Counted from the first letter of the stretch, positions 43,576 to 54,785 are shown. The stretch is DNA of 64,000 nucleotides from Micromonospora pallida (GCF_900090325.1 NZ_FMHW01000002.1:1922001-1986000), one strand, 5' to 3'. The notes: generated from the sequence alone by a model not told the origin. Program-made: numbers and translations.

Positions 43576-44172
43576 GTGCTACCGCATAGATTCGGGGTCA
43601 TGAGGCAGCGCAGCGACCAACTCGAGGTCGAGGTCAACATCGGCGACCGGGCGGTCGACGTACGGGTGGCCGGTGAGATCGACATTGCGACGGTGGCCCA
43701 GTTCCGGTCGGTGCTCTGGGCCCAGCCGGTCCGGCCGCTGCTGCGGCTCGACCTCTCCGGTGTGTCGGTCTTCTCCGCCGCCGCGATCCGCACCCTGGTC
43801 GCCGCGCACCTGGGCGTGCGGGCCCGGGGCGGCGAACTGGTGCTGGTGGACCCGCACCCGATGATCCTGCGGGTGCTGCGGGGCACCGGTCTGCACCGGA
43901 TCATCCCGGTGACCGAGGGCGCCGCGCGACTCACCCTGCCGACCGGCCGGCCCCCGACCGACCCCGTGGGCACGACCCTGGACGGCCAGCGGGCCGAGGG
44001 CACGCCGGCCGACGTCGTGCCCTCGGTTGGTGTTCCGGGGCGACGGTCGTGGGCGGCGACCGACCTGTCCTGCCCCCGGCTGCCGGGCGACCGCTGGCCG
44101 GCCGGCCCGACGCCCACCGTCGGCCGGACGATCTCCGCCGTCCTGCCGTACCGCCCGCTCGCGGCGGTCTGA
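43576..44172 (+). CDS. STAS-domain anti-sigma-factor antagonist
   Basis: The 198-residue protein has a STAS domain (about 15-115): DVRVAGEIDIATVAQFRSVL, LLRLDLSGVSVFSAAAIRTLV (the conserved D-x-S phosphorylation loop reads DLSGVSVFSAAA, with Ser at the expected site) and RGGELVLVDPHPMILRVL. A Pro/Arg-rich tail of 80 residues follows. GTG 43576 lies 9 bp after AGGAGG; ATG 43600 is a possible shorter start. It may be a target of the PP2C-type phosphatase at 3992, by family logic only. Confidence 0.85.
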   Translation: MLPHRFGVMRQRSDQLEVEVNIGDRAVDVRVAGEIDIATVAQFRSVLWAQPVRPLLRLDLSGVSVFSAAAIRTLVAAHLGVRARGGELVLVDPHPMILRVLRGTGLHRIIPVTEGAARLTLPTGRPPTDPVGTTLDGQRAEGTPADVVPSVGVPGRRSWAATDLSCPRLPGDRWPAGPTPTVGRTISAVLPYRPLAAV

Positions 44173-44292
44173 CCGGCCGCAGGCCACGACAAGCCCCGTG
44201 CCGGTCGATCACGGGCGGGGACCGTGCCGCCAGGGCTGCGACCGCGACCCGCGGGTCATGTTCGGCGCACTCGGGGACGCCTTATCGACGCC

Positions 44293-44329
44293 GGCTGGGG
44301 GTCACCGACCAGGTCGGTGACCCCCAGCC
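44293..44329 (-). terminator. Strong hairpin terminator after the FKBP gene
   Basis: GGCTGGGGGTCACCGACC (44293-44310) is the reverse complement of 44312-44329. It gives a stem of about 16 bp, 7 bp beyond the FKBP stop. Confidence 0.7.
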
Positions 44330-44335
44330 GTGAGG

Positions 44336-44704
44336 TCAGCGGACGCCGAGCAGGTCCACCACGAAGACCAGCGTCTCGCCGGGCTTGATGACGCCACCGG
44401 CACCCCGGTTGCCGTAGCCCAGTTGCGGCGGGATGGTGAGCTTGCGGCGGCCGCCGACCCGCATTCCCACCACGCCCTGGTCCCAGCCGGCGATGACCTG
44501 ACCGGCGCCGAGCCCGAACTGGAAGGTCTCGCCCCGGTTCCAGGACGCGTCGAACTCGCGTCCGGTGGAGTGGGCCACCCCGACGTAGTGCACGCTGACC
44601 AACTGCCCCCGCTCGGCCTCGGGGCCCTCGCCGACCGTGATGTCCTCGATGACGAGATCGGCGGGCGGGGCGCCCTCGATCGGGCCCACCTCGGGCTTGT
44701 TCAT
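44336..44704 (-). CDS. FKBP-type peptidyl-prolyl isomerase
   Basis: The 122-residue protein is a single FKBP domain: VSVHYVGVAHSTGREFDASW, FQFGLGAGQVIAGWDQGVVG, GGRRKLTIPPQLGYGNRGAG and LVFVVDLLGV. Active-site aromatic residues (Tyr, Asp, Phe, Trp, Tyr) are in place. No signal peptide is present, so it is cytoplasmic. ATG 44704 follows GGAGAG; the open frame upstream is rejected. Confidence 0.94.
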   Translation of the reverse strand: MNKPEVGPIEGAPPADLVIEDITVGEGPEAERGQLVSVHYVGVAHSTGREFDASWNRGETFQFGLGAGQVIAGWDQGVVGMRVGGRRKLTIPPQLGYGNRGAGGVIKPGETLVFVVDLLGVR

Positions 44705-44833
44705 CCTGGCTCTCCTGCCTCGCGGGGTCACTGTCCCGTCGATCCTGCCGGATCGCCAGGCGCCGATGCCCGGCAGGACGGTGGGCCCGCCCCGCACCTG
44801 CGTCGACGCGCGGACGGACGGCGGCGGCCCGAC

Positions 44834-45562
44834 TCAGCCCGGATGCGTCAGCCGTCGGCCGAGTTGGGCCGCGAGCACTGCGGGCGCCTCGGCCAGCGAC
44901 GGCCCGTACCAGGTCAGATGCCGGCCGGACAGCAACGCACAGGGCACGCCGGGAAAGGCGTCCGGGCCGTCATCGGCAGTGAACCGGTACGGCTCGTCCG
45001 GCAGTACCACCAGCTCCGGCTGACGGTCGCGCAGCTCGGTCAGACCGGGCCGGGGGTAGCGCTCCGGATGCTCGGCGTAGAGGTTGCGCACGCCGAGCCG
45101 GTGCAGCACGTCCCCGGCGAAGGTGTCGCCGCCGAGCACCACCCACGGCCGGCGCCAGACCGGCACGACCGCGCGCGGGGTGTCGGCCGGAGCGGGCAGC
45201 GTCGCCCAGGCGTGCCGCGCGGCGGCCAGCCACTCCGGCTCACCGGTCGCGCCGAGGGCGGCGAGCAGGTCGCCCAGCTCGGTGAGGGCGTGTGACACGG
45301 TCCGGGGATAGGTGACCCAGACCGGTACGCCGGCGGCGATCAGCGCGTCGGCGTCCTCGCGACGGTTCTCCTCGACGTTGAGCAGGACGACGTCCGGGCG
45401 GAGCGCGAGCACCCGGGCGAGATCGGGGTACTTGCTGCCGCCCACCCGGGTGACCGCCAGGCCGGCGGGGTGCGTGCACCAGTCGGTCGCGCCGACCAGG
45501 ATCCCGGGCACGGTGACCGCCACCGCCTCGGTGAGCGACGGCACCAGGGACACCACCCGCAC
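44834..45562 (-). CDS. Helical-backbone metal receptor (periplasmic-binding-like fold)
   Basis: The 242-residue protein has the BtuF/FhuD-like fold: VVSLVPSLTEAVAV at the start, VGATDWCTHPAG, LARVLALRPDVVLLNVEENR, and VVLGGDTFAGDVLHRLGVRNLY in the C-terminal lobe. The central long helix (ALTELGDLLAALGATGE) is typical of cobalamin or iron-siderophore receptors. No signal peptide or lipobox precedes it and no ABC transporter is adjacent, so it may act in the cytoplasm. GTG 45562 follows GGGAGG. Confidence 0.85.
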   Translation of the reverse strand: MRVVSLVPSLTEAVAVTVPGILVGATDWCTHPAGLAVTRVGGSKYPDLARVLALRPDVVLLNVEENRREDADALIAAGVPVWVTYPRTVSHALTELGDLLAALGATGEPEWLAAARHAWATLPAPADTPRAVVPVWRRPWVVLGGDTFAGDVLHRLGVRNLYAEHPERYPRPGLTELRDRQPELVVLPDEPYRFTADDGPDAFPGVPCALLSGRHLTWYGPSLAEAPAVLAAQLGRRLTHPG

Positions 45563-45710
45563 GTCCGTACCTCCCGCTACCGACCGACGGTGTCGATGAT
45601 GCCCGATCCGCCGCCGCGGTGGCTGCCCGCCGGGCCGTCGAGGCCTGCGGCCGGGGCGACCGACGGGCGGTCCCGGGGCCCGTCCTAGACTCTGGCCCCG
45701 GCACCGAGGG

Positions 45711-46613
45711 ATGGAACACGTGGGACAGACGACGAGCACCGGATCCGACGCCAGCTCCTGGCTGCGTCCGCTCTCCGCCGCACGCGGACCGCTGGTGGAA
45801 CGCGGCGACCGCGTCGTGCACACCGCCCGCCGCCTCGGTGAACTGATGTCGGGTCGTCCGCCGGGCGTCACCGGCCACCAGTGGAACACGGCAAGCCGGG
45901 CCACCGTCGACTTCGTGGTCTGCGACGGCGGTACGAGACGCCCGGTGTTCGCGGTGGAATTCACCACCTCGGCCGGGACACCGGAGGACCATCGGGGGAT
46001 CCGGATGCGGGACGCGGTCTACGCGGCGGTCGGCCTGGAGGTCCTCCGGATCCGGTCGGCCACCCTGTTGCCGGACCCGCACGGTCGGCGCGTGGTGGAA
46101 TATCTCATCGACGCCCGGGGCTACACCGCCGGCCTGTCGGAGTGGAGCGATCCGGTCGACGCGGTGACCGAGCGACCGGTCGGGTTCCGGGACATCGTCG
46201 GCCGGTTGCCCGACGGTCGCAGCGGTCAGGTCAACGACCTGGGCGCCATCGCCCGGGTCGGGGCCGTGGAGGCGTACGTGGCCCGCCAGCTCGTCGACCC
46301 CATCGTGCGCGGTCTGCACGTACGCTGGCAGGACGGTCCCGCCGAGGGCTGGGCCTGGGTCGAGGTGCGCCCCGGCCGGTGCCTGGTCGAGCGGGTCCTG
46401 CTCGAGGAACACCGGTTCGCCTGCGGGGTCGACGCCACCCGTCTGGCCGGGGACCTGGCCGTCGCCGCGATCGGTGAGCGGCTGCGCCGGTTCGACGCCG
46501 GGGAACCGGACCTGGTGGCGCGCGGTGACCTCGGGCGGGACTTCGAGCGGTTGCGCGCCCGTCGGGACGAGATGGCGCACGGTTTCGAGTTCGACCACCT
46601 CACCTTCGACTGA
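45711..46613 (+). CDS. DUF2726-family nuclease-like protein
   Basis: The 300-residue protein contains the DUF2726 core: TVDFVVCDGGTRRPVFAVEF and DHRGIRMRDAVYAAVGLEVL followed by RIRS. This is a PD-(D/E)xK-like layout (D...E..T) seen in nuclease-related proteins. The N-terminal 50 residues and C-terminal half (VRPGRCLVERVLLEEHRFAC) are unassigned. ATG 45711 has GAGGG just upstream; a -10-like TAGACT is at 45686-45691. It is divergent from the metal-receptor gene. Confidence 0.7.
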   Translation: MEHVGQTTSTGSDASSWLRPLSAARGPLVERGDRVVHTARRLGELMSGRPPGVTGHQWNTASRATVDFVVCDGGTRRPVFAVEFTTSAGTPEDHRGIRMRDAVYAAVGLEVLRIRSATLLPDPHGRRVVEYLIDARGYTAGLSEWSDPVDAVTERPVGFRDIVGRLPDGRSGQVNDLGAIARVGAVEAYVARQLVDPIVRGLHVRWQDGPAEGWAWVEVRPGRCLVERVLLEEHRFACGVDATRLAGDLAVAAIGERLRRFDAGEPDLVARGDLGRDFERLRARRDEMAHGFEFDHLTFD

Positions 46614-47325
46614 CCTCTTTCCGGTCCAAGCCGGCCGTCCCGGGTTCCCGGATCCGGAGGCGGTGCCATCGTCGTCGGCGCGGGGAGTGTACCGAGGTGC
46701 GAAATCGCACACCTAGCCGCACCGTCCCGCACTCGAAAGAACATCGTCGGTAATCGACGTGGCCGCGGAGCCGGGAATACCACTCGCGTCCTGGCGGACG
46801 CGACACTCCGGGCATGTCGCCGGTCGGGAAAAGGGAGAATCCGGCCGGGTTCCGGTCCCGGCGGGCGCACCGGGCGAACCGGTGGCATGCGGAGTCTGCG
46901 GCCAACCGCGAGGCGCCGGCCGGTTGCCCCGCCGCGGCGACGGGCGGGCCGTTTTCCGGTGTTCGGGCGACGACTTCGAGACGTGGGACCGCGCCGGGAT
47001 TGTCGTCGGGCCGGTGCCCGACCGGGACGGTGAACCGTACCGATTGCGTATGCGGGACGGGCGGCGCGGATGCCGTGGTCGGCGCGGTCACCCCGCCAGG
47101 TCGGTCCACGACCGCGCCGACCACGGCACCGTGCCGGAACGCCGTCCCGGGGAGCCGGCCCGTCGACCGGCAACGCCCGCGCACCCGCGAGCCTGGCCAG
47201 CGGGGGTGTGCGGGCACGGAGAGCGGGTGGCGGGCGACCCGGCGCGTGGGGCGGAAAGGAAGACCCGGACGATACCGGCGATATCCCAGCGTGACGCCCA
47301 GGCTCCGGATGGTGATGCCGGTCGG
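46614..47325. other. 712-bp gene-poor region between DUF2726 and lsr2
   Basis: No gene is supported. A long frame from 46759 includes CGVCGQPRGAGRLPRRGDGR, which is zinc-ribbon-like, but it has no stop until 47718, antisense through all of lsr2. A 14-bp palindrome GTGCGA-AA-TCGCAC lies at 46697-46710 in an AT-rich patch (46680-46760). The rest is GC-rich and featureless to the eye. The region could hold a decayed gene. Confidence 0.5.
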
Positions 47326-47673
47326 TCAGCGGTTCTTGTACGCCTCGACGACCGACACCGGGATGCGGCCACGCTCGGAAATCTCGTAGCCGTTCTTGGC
47401 GGCCCATTCGCGGATGGCCCGGTTCTGCTCACGATCCATTCCGGACGTCGCCGGGCGACCCGGACGACGCGCTCCACGGCTGGTCTCCGCGACCCCCCGA
47501 CCGATGCGACGGCCAGCGGTGATGAACGGGTCCAGCGCCTTGCGCAGGACCCCGGCGTTTTCGTCCGACACATCGATGGTGTACATGACGCCGTCGAGCC
47601 CGAACTCGACCGTCCGGTCGGCCTTTCCGCCGTCGAGGTCGTCCGTGAGAACTGTGATTACTTTCCTGGCCAT
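47326..47673 (-). CDS. lsr2: Lsr2-family nucleoid-associated protein
   Basis: The 115-residue protein has the Lsr2 N-terminal dimerisation domain ([20 protein letters not shown], then [20 protein letters not shown]). The C-terminal AT-hook-like domain reads [18 protein letters not shown] with the DNA-inserting RGR. It silences AT-rich, often acquired, DNA. ATG 47673 follows AAGGAG. It is divergent from lon across 419 bp. Confidence 0.96.
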   Translation of the reverse strand: MARKVITVLTDDLDGGKADRTVEFGLDGVMYTIDVSDENAGVLRKALDPFITAGRRIGRGVAETSRGARRPGRPATSGMDREQNRAIREWAAKNGYEISERGRIPVSVVEAYKNR

Positions 47674-48092
47674 CGTCCATTACTCCTTGCGCGGGGCGGG
47701 GTGTGGCTAAGAGTTTGACGTATCGCACCGCAAATCCGCAACAATACGCGGCCTCCGGCATTCCGCCGTCCGTGCCAGACGGGTGAAACCCCCACGGCGT
47801 GGAAATTGCCGGCGGCGGGCGGGACACGCCGCCGACGTGGACCGACTTCGATGATCCTGGACACCGGTCCGCGACGAATGCGGTTCAGCTGCCGAGCAAT
47901 CCGGCATAGCCGGCGAGCGCGGCGGCTTCGCCGGCAGGGTGTTCGTCAGACTGATTCTCGCCCGTGCCGTTCAGGGCGCCATCACCGGCCCGCACGACCG
48001 CGACGGCGTGGCGTGGCTCACATGGCGGAACAACGGGAGCGCGCGGCAACTTGAGTCAGGCACGCTCAAGTCAACGCAATGGCAGGTGTTCG
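47674..48092. other. 419-bp divergent regulatory region between lsr2 and lon
   Basis: No gene is supported here. The lsr2-proximal part (47700-47760) is AT-rich for this genome, as expected for an autoregulated lsr2 promoter. The lon-proximal end holds the HAIR element at 48050-48070. Short GC palindromes lie between. Confidence 0.55.
48050..48070 (+). promoter_or_regulatory. HAIR-type operator (HspR binding site) of lon
   Basis: CTTGAGT-N7-GCTCAAG matches the HspR inverted repeat CTTGAGT-N7-ACTCAAG at 13 of 14 positions. It sits 23 bp before the lon start. In Streptomyces, HspR represses lon and dnaK through this element, so heat induction of this lon is predicted. Confidence 0.8.
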
Positions 48093-50609
<2,517 letters not shown>

Positions 50610-50616
50610 CCGGGTT

Positions 50617-50700
50617 GGTAGCAGGGGTCCCCTGCAGTGCCCTGAGCACTGCAGGGGACCCCTGCTCATCAAAAAGCGGTAACAGGGGACCCCTGCTACC
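50617..50700. terminator. Three-armed inverted repeat between lon and deaD
   Basis: Arm A (50617-50639) can pair with arm B (50647-50666, 20 bp perfect using 50620-50639). It can instead pair with arm C (50683-50700, 18 bp perfect using 50617-50634). Each arm is itself palindromic (CAGGGG-T/A-CCCCTG). The placement between two convergent genes fits a bidirectional terminator; arm exchange adds alternative structures. Confidence 0.75.
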
Positions 50701-50712
50701 ACCCGAGGCGGG

Positions 50713-52431
50713 TCAGCGCTGGTCGCGGTCGCGGCGTACGGTCGCCTTGCGCCCCTTGATGGTGCTGCCGCGCAGCCCGGCGATCACCTCGTCGGCGACC
50801 CCCTGGGGCACCTCCACCAGGGAGAACCGGTCGGCGATCTCGATGGAGCCGATGTCCCGACCGCTGATCCCGGTCTCCCCGGTGATCGCCCCGACCAGGT
50901 CCTGGGGGCGGACGCCGGCCCGCCGGCCCAGCCCGATGAAGACCTGGGTCGTCCCACCCGTACGGGGCCGGGCCGGACGGCGCTCGCCGCGTCCCTCGTA
51001 CCCCGGCCGGGTCTCGCGGGGAGCGCGGACCGGAACCTGCGGGATCTCCTCCTCGTCGTCGGCCCCCGGGCCGGTGGCCTCGTGCGCGAGCTTCACCGCC
51101 GCGAGCGCGACCTCCATCATGTCGAACTCGTCGGACAGCGACTCCACGATCACCCGGAACGGCTCCAGGTCGTCCTCGAGCAGGCTCTCCCGCAGCGCCG
51201 CCTGGGTCAGCTCCAACCGCCGGGTGCGCAGGTCCGCGACCGTGGGGATCTTGTCGATGGCGATCCGCTGGCCGGTCACCCGCTCGATGGTCTTGAGCAT
51301 CCGGTGCTCGCGCGGCTCGGCGAGGGTGATCGCCACCCCCTCCCGCCCCGCCCGGCCGACCCGGCCGATCCGGTGCACGTACGACTCGGGGGCCGACGGG
51401 ACGTCGTAGTTGACCACGTGGGTGAGCTGCTCGACGTCCAGCCCCCGGGCGGCGACGTCGGTGGCCACCAGCAGGTCGGCGGTGCCGGCGCGCAGCCGTC
51501 CCATCACCCGGTCCCGCTGCTCCTGGCTCATCCCGCCGTGCAGCGCCTCGGCCCGGTAGCCCCGACCGTTCATCGTCTCGGTGAGCCGGTCGACCTCCTC
51601 CCGGCTGCGGCAGAACACGATCGCCGCGGTGGGCGACTCCACATCGAGGACCCGGCCCAGCGCGGCCGGCTTGTGCGCCCGCGCCACGATGTACGCGCTC
51701 TGCCGTACCCGGGGCGTCTCGCCGGCCACCGCCGGCTCCCGGGCGATCAGGATGCGTACCGGGTCGGTCAGGTGCTGGCGGGCCATCCCGTCGATCCGGG
51801 CCGGCATCGTGGCCGAGAAGAGCACCGTCTGCCGCTGCTCGGGCGCGTGCTCGAGGATCGCCTCGATGTCCTCGGCGAAACCCATGTCGAGCATCTCGTC
51901 GGCCTCGTCGAGCACCACCGTGGCCAGGCCACCCAGGCGCAGCGTGCCCCGGGCGATGTGGTCCAGCGCCCGGCCCGGCGTCGCCACCACCACGTCCACC
52001 CCGGCGTCCAGGGCCCGCAACTGCCGCCCGATCGGCTGCCCGCCGTAGATCGGCAGCACCCGGACCCCCAGTTCGCGCCCGTACCGGTGCAGCGCCTCGG
52101 AGACCTGCACGGCCAGTTCCCGGGTCGGGGTCAGCACCAGCGCCGTCGGATCGCCCGACGTCCGTTCGGCGGGGAGCCGGTGTAGCAGGGGCAATGCGAA
52201 GGCGGCGGTCTTGCCGGTGCCGGTCGCCGCCTGGCCCAACAGGTCACGACCGGCCAGCAGGGGCGGGATCGCCTCCCGCTGGATCGGGGTGGGCTCCTCG
52301 TAGCCGAGGGACGCCAACGCGCCCAGCAACTCGGGCCGCAGCCCGAGGTCGGTGAAGTCGCTCGCCGGGTCGAGGTCGTCCGGACCGGTGGCAGCGGACG
52401 CTGGTTCGGGCGGTACAGGTGCGGAACTCAT
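50713..52431 (-). CDS. deaD: DEAD-box RNA helicase (CsdA/DeaD type)
   Basis: The 572-residue protein has the helicase core in order: Q-motif YEEPTPIQ, AATGTGKTAAFALP (motif I), PTRELAVQV, TPGRALDHI, VLDEADEMLDMGF (DEAD), SATMP, VFCRSREEVDRL, VATDVAARGLDVEQLTHVVN and HRIGRVGRAG. A C-terminal DbpA-like RNA-binding domain (VFIGLGRRAGVRPQDLVGAI) follows. It remodels RNA during ribosome assembly or cold stress. It is convergent with lon; a cluster of three hairpins precedes its promoter region. Confidence 0.95.
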   Translation of the reverse strand: MSSAPVPPEPASAATGPDDLDPASDFTDLGLRPELLGALASLGYEEPTPIQREAIPPLLAGRDLLGQAATGTGKTAAFALPLLHRLPAERTSGDPTALVLTPTRELAVQVSEALHRYGRELGVRVLPIYGGQPIGRQLRALDAGVDVVVATPGRALDHIARGTLRLGGLATVVLDEADEMLDMGFAEDIEAILEHAPEQRQTVLFSATMPARIDGMARQHLTDPVRILIAREPAVAGETPRVRQSAYIVARAHKPAALGRVLDVESPTAAIVFCRSREEVDRLTETMNGRGYRAEALHGGMSQEQRDRVMGRLRAGTADLLVATDVAARGLDVEQLTHVVNYDVPSAPESYVHRIGRVGRAGREGVAITLAEPREHRMLKTIERVTGQRIAIDKIPTVADLRTRRLELTQAALRESLLEDDLEPFRVIVESLSDEFDMMEVALAAVKLAHEATGPGADDEEEIPQVPVRAPRETRPGYEGRGERRPARPRTGGTTQVFIGLGRRAGVRPQDLVGAITGETGISGRDIGSIEIADRFSLVEVPQGVADEVIAGLRGSTIKGRKATVRRDRDQR

Positions 52432-52504
52432 GCGCCAAGCCTTCCATCACCCCCGTGGGCACGTTGCGGCGACCGGGCCACATCGGCCACCTTCCGGTAC
52501 GCCG

Positions 52505-52603
52505 GTGCGGACGACGCCCGCTCAGGCGTCGTCCGCACCACCGTGGCCCCGTCGACGGGGCCACGGCGTCCCGCTGCCATCCGGACCCACCGGCTGGGTC
52601 CGG
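52505..52603. terminator. Three consecutive perfect hairpins upstream of deaD
   Basis: GTGCGGACGACGCC (52505-52518) pairs with 52525-52538. CCGTGGCCCC (52541-52550) pairs with 52557-52566. CCGGACCCA (52581-52589) pairs with 52595-52603. They lie between the stop of the 52636 gene and the deaD start, so they may terminate the former, or act in a long deaD leader. Confidence 0.65.
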
Positions 52604-52635
52604 GATCCCCCGATCAGGCAGTCGGGACGGACGGC

Positions 52636-53499
52636 TCAGAGGGTCAGCAGCACCGCGATTCCGACCATGGTGTCGAACACGGCGCACCACTCGGCCCACC
52701 CACGGGGCACCACCCGGTCCCGGCGGTGGTGCACGACGTCCCACGCCGCGTGGGCCAGCCAGCCGGCGGCCACCAGCCAGGTGGCGAGCGGCTCGGCGGC
52801 GGTCGCCGCGACCACCACCAGGCCGCCCCAGCCGAGCACCCCGGCCACCTGTACGGCGAGCATCCGGCGGTCGCCCAGCCGCCGCCGGTACGCGCCGATC
52901 ACCAGGTAGGCCACCGGCAGCGCCAGCAGGAACCACGGGTTGGGCACGACCGGCGCGAACACCATGTCGACCGTCACGAGCAGGGCCAGCAGGGTCGGCC
53001 AGCGGCGCCGCAGCAGCCTGCCCAGCGGGCCCGCCGCCGGGGCCGGGCCGCTCGGGTGGACGTGGTCCTCCGGGCGACGCCACACCACGACGACCGTCGC
53101 CGGCACCATCAGCAGATGCGCGCCGAGGGTCAGGGCGTCCGCGTCGATCAGGCCGGCCCACCACGGTACGGCCAGCAGCGCCAGCGGCAGCAGCATCGCG
53201 GCGACCATCTCGCCCACCCCGGACCACGGGTGCCCCCGGTACCACATCCAGACCGTCATCCCGACCGCCATGTCCACGGCCATCACGCCGACGTCCACCT
53301 CGGGCCGGTCGAGCAGGCCGGGCCGGCCCAGGCCATCGGCGGCCAGCGCCCAGATCGGGTCGAGGAGCAGCATCCCCGCCACCATGGCGGCGAGCATCTC
53401 CAGTACGGGTCGGAGCAGCCGGCGGCGACCCGCCACCGGCCCGGACACCGGGGCCGTCCCGGTCGTCGTCGGGGCCGTCGCAGTTGTCGTTTCGGTCAT
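52636..53499 (-). CDS. Multi-pass membrane protein, function unknown
   Basis: The 287-residue protein has a Thr/Ala-rich N-terminal tail (30 residues) and about six to eight hydrophobic helices (for example LEMLAAMVAGMLLLDPIWAL, WMWYRGHPWSGVGEMVAAML, FLLALPVAYLVIGAY, VQVAGVLGWGGLVVVAA). A conserved-looking HAAWDVVHHRRDRVVPRGWA motif sits near the C terminus, with histidines that could bind metal. It is divergent from the sensor-kinase gene and so a candidate target or co-regulated partner. I do not recognise the family. Confidence 0.75.
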   Translation of the reverse strand: MTETTTATAPTTTGTAPVSGPVAGRRRLLRPVLEMLAAMVAGMLLLDPIWALAADGLGRPGLLDRPEVDVGVMAVDMAVGMTVWMWYRGHPWSGVGEMVAAMLLPLALLAVPWWAGLIDADALTLGAHLLMVPATVVVVWRRPEDHVHPSGPAPAAGPLGRLLRRRWPTLLALLVTVDMVFAPVVPNPWFLLALPVAYLVIGAYRRRLGDRRMLAVQVAGVLGWGGLVVVAATAAEPLATWLVAAGWLAHAAWDVVHHRRDRVVPRGWAEWCAVFDTMVGIAVLLTL

Positions 53500-53593
53500 G
53501 GGTCGAGCCTGCGGCCTACCCGCTCCGGAACCCATCCACGCGGTGTCACCGGTCGGCCGTGCGAAACGCCCGGCGTACCCGTGCGTTCCGGGT

Positions 53594-53623
53594 CGGACAG
53601 TCAGCGCGGCGTTCTCCTAACAT
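53594..53623 (+). promoter_or_regulatory. Promoter of a leaderless two-component operon
   Basis: CGGACA (53594-53599), 18 bp, then TAACAT (53618-53623). The GTG start of the kinase is 7 bp beyond the -10 box, with no ribosome site, so transcription and translation probably start together. Confidence 0.5.
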
Positions 53624-53630
53624 CCACACC

Positions 53631-54785
53631 GTGCCGACCACCCCCGCCGCCCCGGATCCGGACCGCTGGCTGCGCCCGGCCCGGGCGACCACACTGGTGT
53701 CCCTGGCCAGCAGCCTGTGGGCGACCCTCTTCCTGCCCCTGATCGGCGTGCTCCGGGAGCCCGACCCGGTGCGCTCGGTCGCCGGTGCGCTCGGGATCGT
53801 CCTGTTCGCCGTCACGCAGGGGGCAGCGATGCACGCGGCGGTGACTCCGTGGCTGGACGACCGGACCCGTCGTCGCCGCCGGTTCGCCTTCGCCATCGCG
53901 GCGGTGCTGAGCGTGCCGCTGGTGGCGCCGCTGGCAGCCGGCGTCTGGCCGAGCTGGGCGTGGCTGGGCGCGACCATCGTCGGCACCGCCCCGCTGCTCG
54001 GCCCGGTGCGCGCGGTGCTGCCCGTCACGGCCGGGACGGTGGCCGTCGCGGCGGCGGTGGCCGTGTCGACCGGCGGCTCCGTGACGAAGCACCTGGTCAT
54101 CGCCGGCGGCATCGGCATCGGCATCGCCGCCATGAACGGATGTCAGGTGTGGTTCTGGGACCTGCTGGTGAATGCCCGGCAGGGGCAGGAGGCGCGGGCC
54201 CGGCTGGCCGCCGCCGAGGAACGCCTGCGGTTCGCCCGGGACGTGCACGACGTGCTCGGGCACGCGTTGACCGTCATCGCCCTGAAGGCCGAACTCGCCG
54301 CCCGGCTCGCCCCGGTGGACGCCGAGCGCGCCGGACGGGAGGCCGACGAGGTGCGCCGGCTGGCCGCGACCGCCCTGGACGAGGTCCGTGACGCCGTACA
54401 CGGGTACCGGCGGGTCGACCTCGCAGAGCAGGCCGCCGCTGTCGGGCAGGTGCTCCGGTCCTGTGGCGTACGGTCCACCGTTCTCCTGCCCGACGGGGAC
54501 CTGTCGGCGGGGGCGTCGGCCCAGTTCGCGGCGGTACTGCGGGAGGCGAGCACCAACGTGCTACGGCACAGTCGGGCCGGCTGGTGCCGGATCGAGATCA
54601 GCGTGGCGGACGAAGTGGCCCGGATGACCGTCGCCAACGACGGGGCCTCGGCGGCCGGCCCGGACGACCGCAGTCATGGCCTGGCAGGTCTGACCGAACG
54701 ACTGGCCGCCGTCGGGGGCGCGCTCGCCGTCCGGCGGGACGGCGACGTCTTCACCGTCGAGGCGACCGTGCCGGCCGCCGCATGA
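53631..54785 (+). CDS. Sensor histidine kinase, DesK/NarX (HisKA_3) type
   Basis: The 384-residue protein has about five to six N-terminal membrane helices (residues 20-170). The HisKA_3 phospho-acceptor domain reads FARDVHDVLGHALTVIALKA, with the His in DVHD. The ATPase domain shows FAAVLREASTNVLRHSRAGW (N box) and a G-box SHGLAGLTERLAAVGGAL. GTG 53631 appears leaderless. The response regulator starts 4 bp before its stop, so the two form one operon. The stimulus is unknown; membrane state is sensed by DesK relatives. Confidence 0.92.
   Translation: MPTTPAAPDPDRWLRPARATTLVSLASSLWATLFLPLIGVLREPDPVRSVAGALGIVLFAVTQGAAMHAAVTPWLDDRTRRRRRFAFAIAAVLSVPLVAPLAAGVWPSWAWLGATIVGTAPLLGPVRAVLPVTAGTVAVAAAVAVSTGGSVTKHLVIAGGIGIGIAAMNGCQVWFWDLLVNARQGQEARARLAAAEERLRFARDVHDVLGHALTVIALKAELAARLAPVDAERAGREADEVRRLAATALDEVRDAVHGYRRVDLAEQAAAVGQVLRSCGVRSTVLLPDGDLSAGASAQFAAVLREASTNVLRHSRAGWCRIEISVADEVARMTVANDGASAAGPDDRSHGLAGLTERLAAVGGALAVRRDGDVFTVEATVPAAA

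Noticed and set aside
46759..47718. Possible zinc-ribbon protein with a CGVCG motif
   Set aside because: The frame has no stop before running antisense through lsr2, so at most it is a gene remnant.
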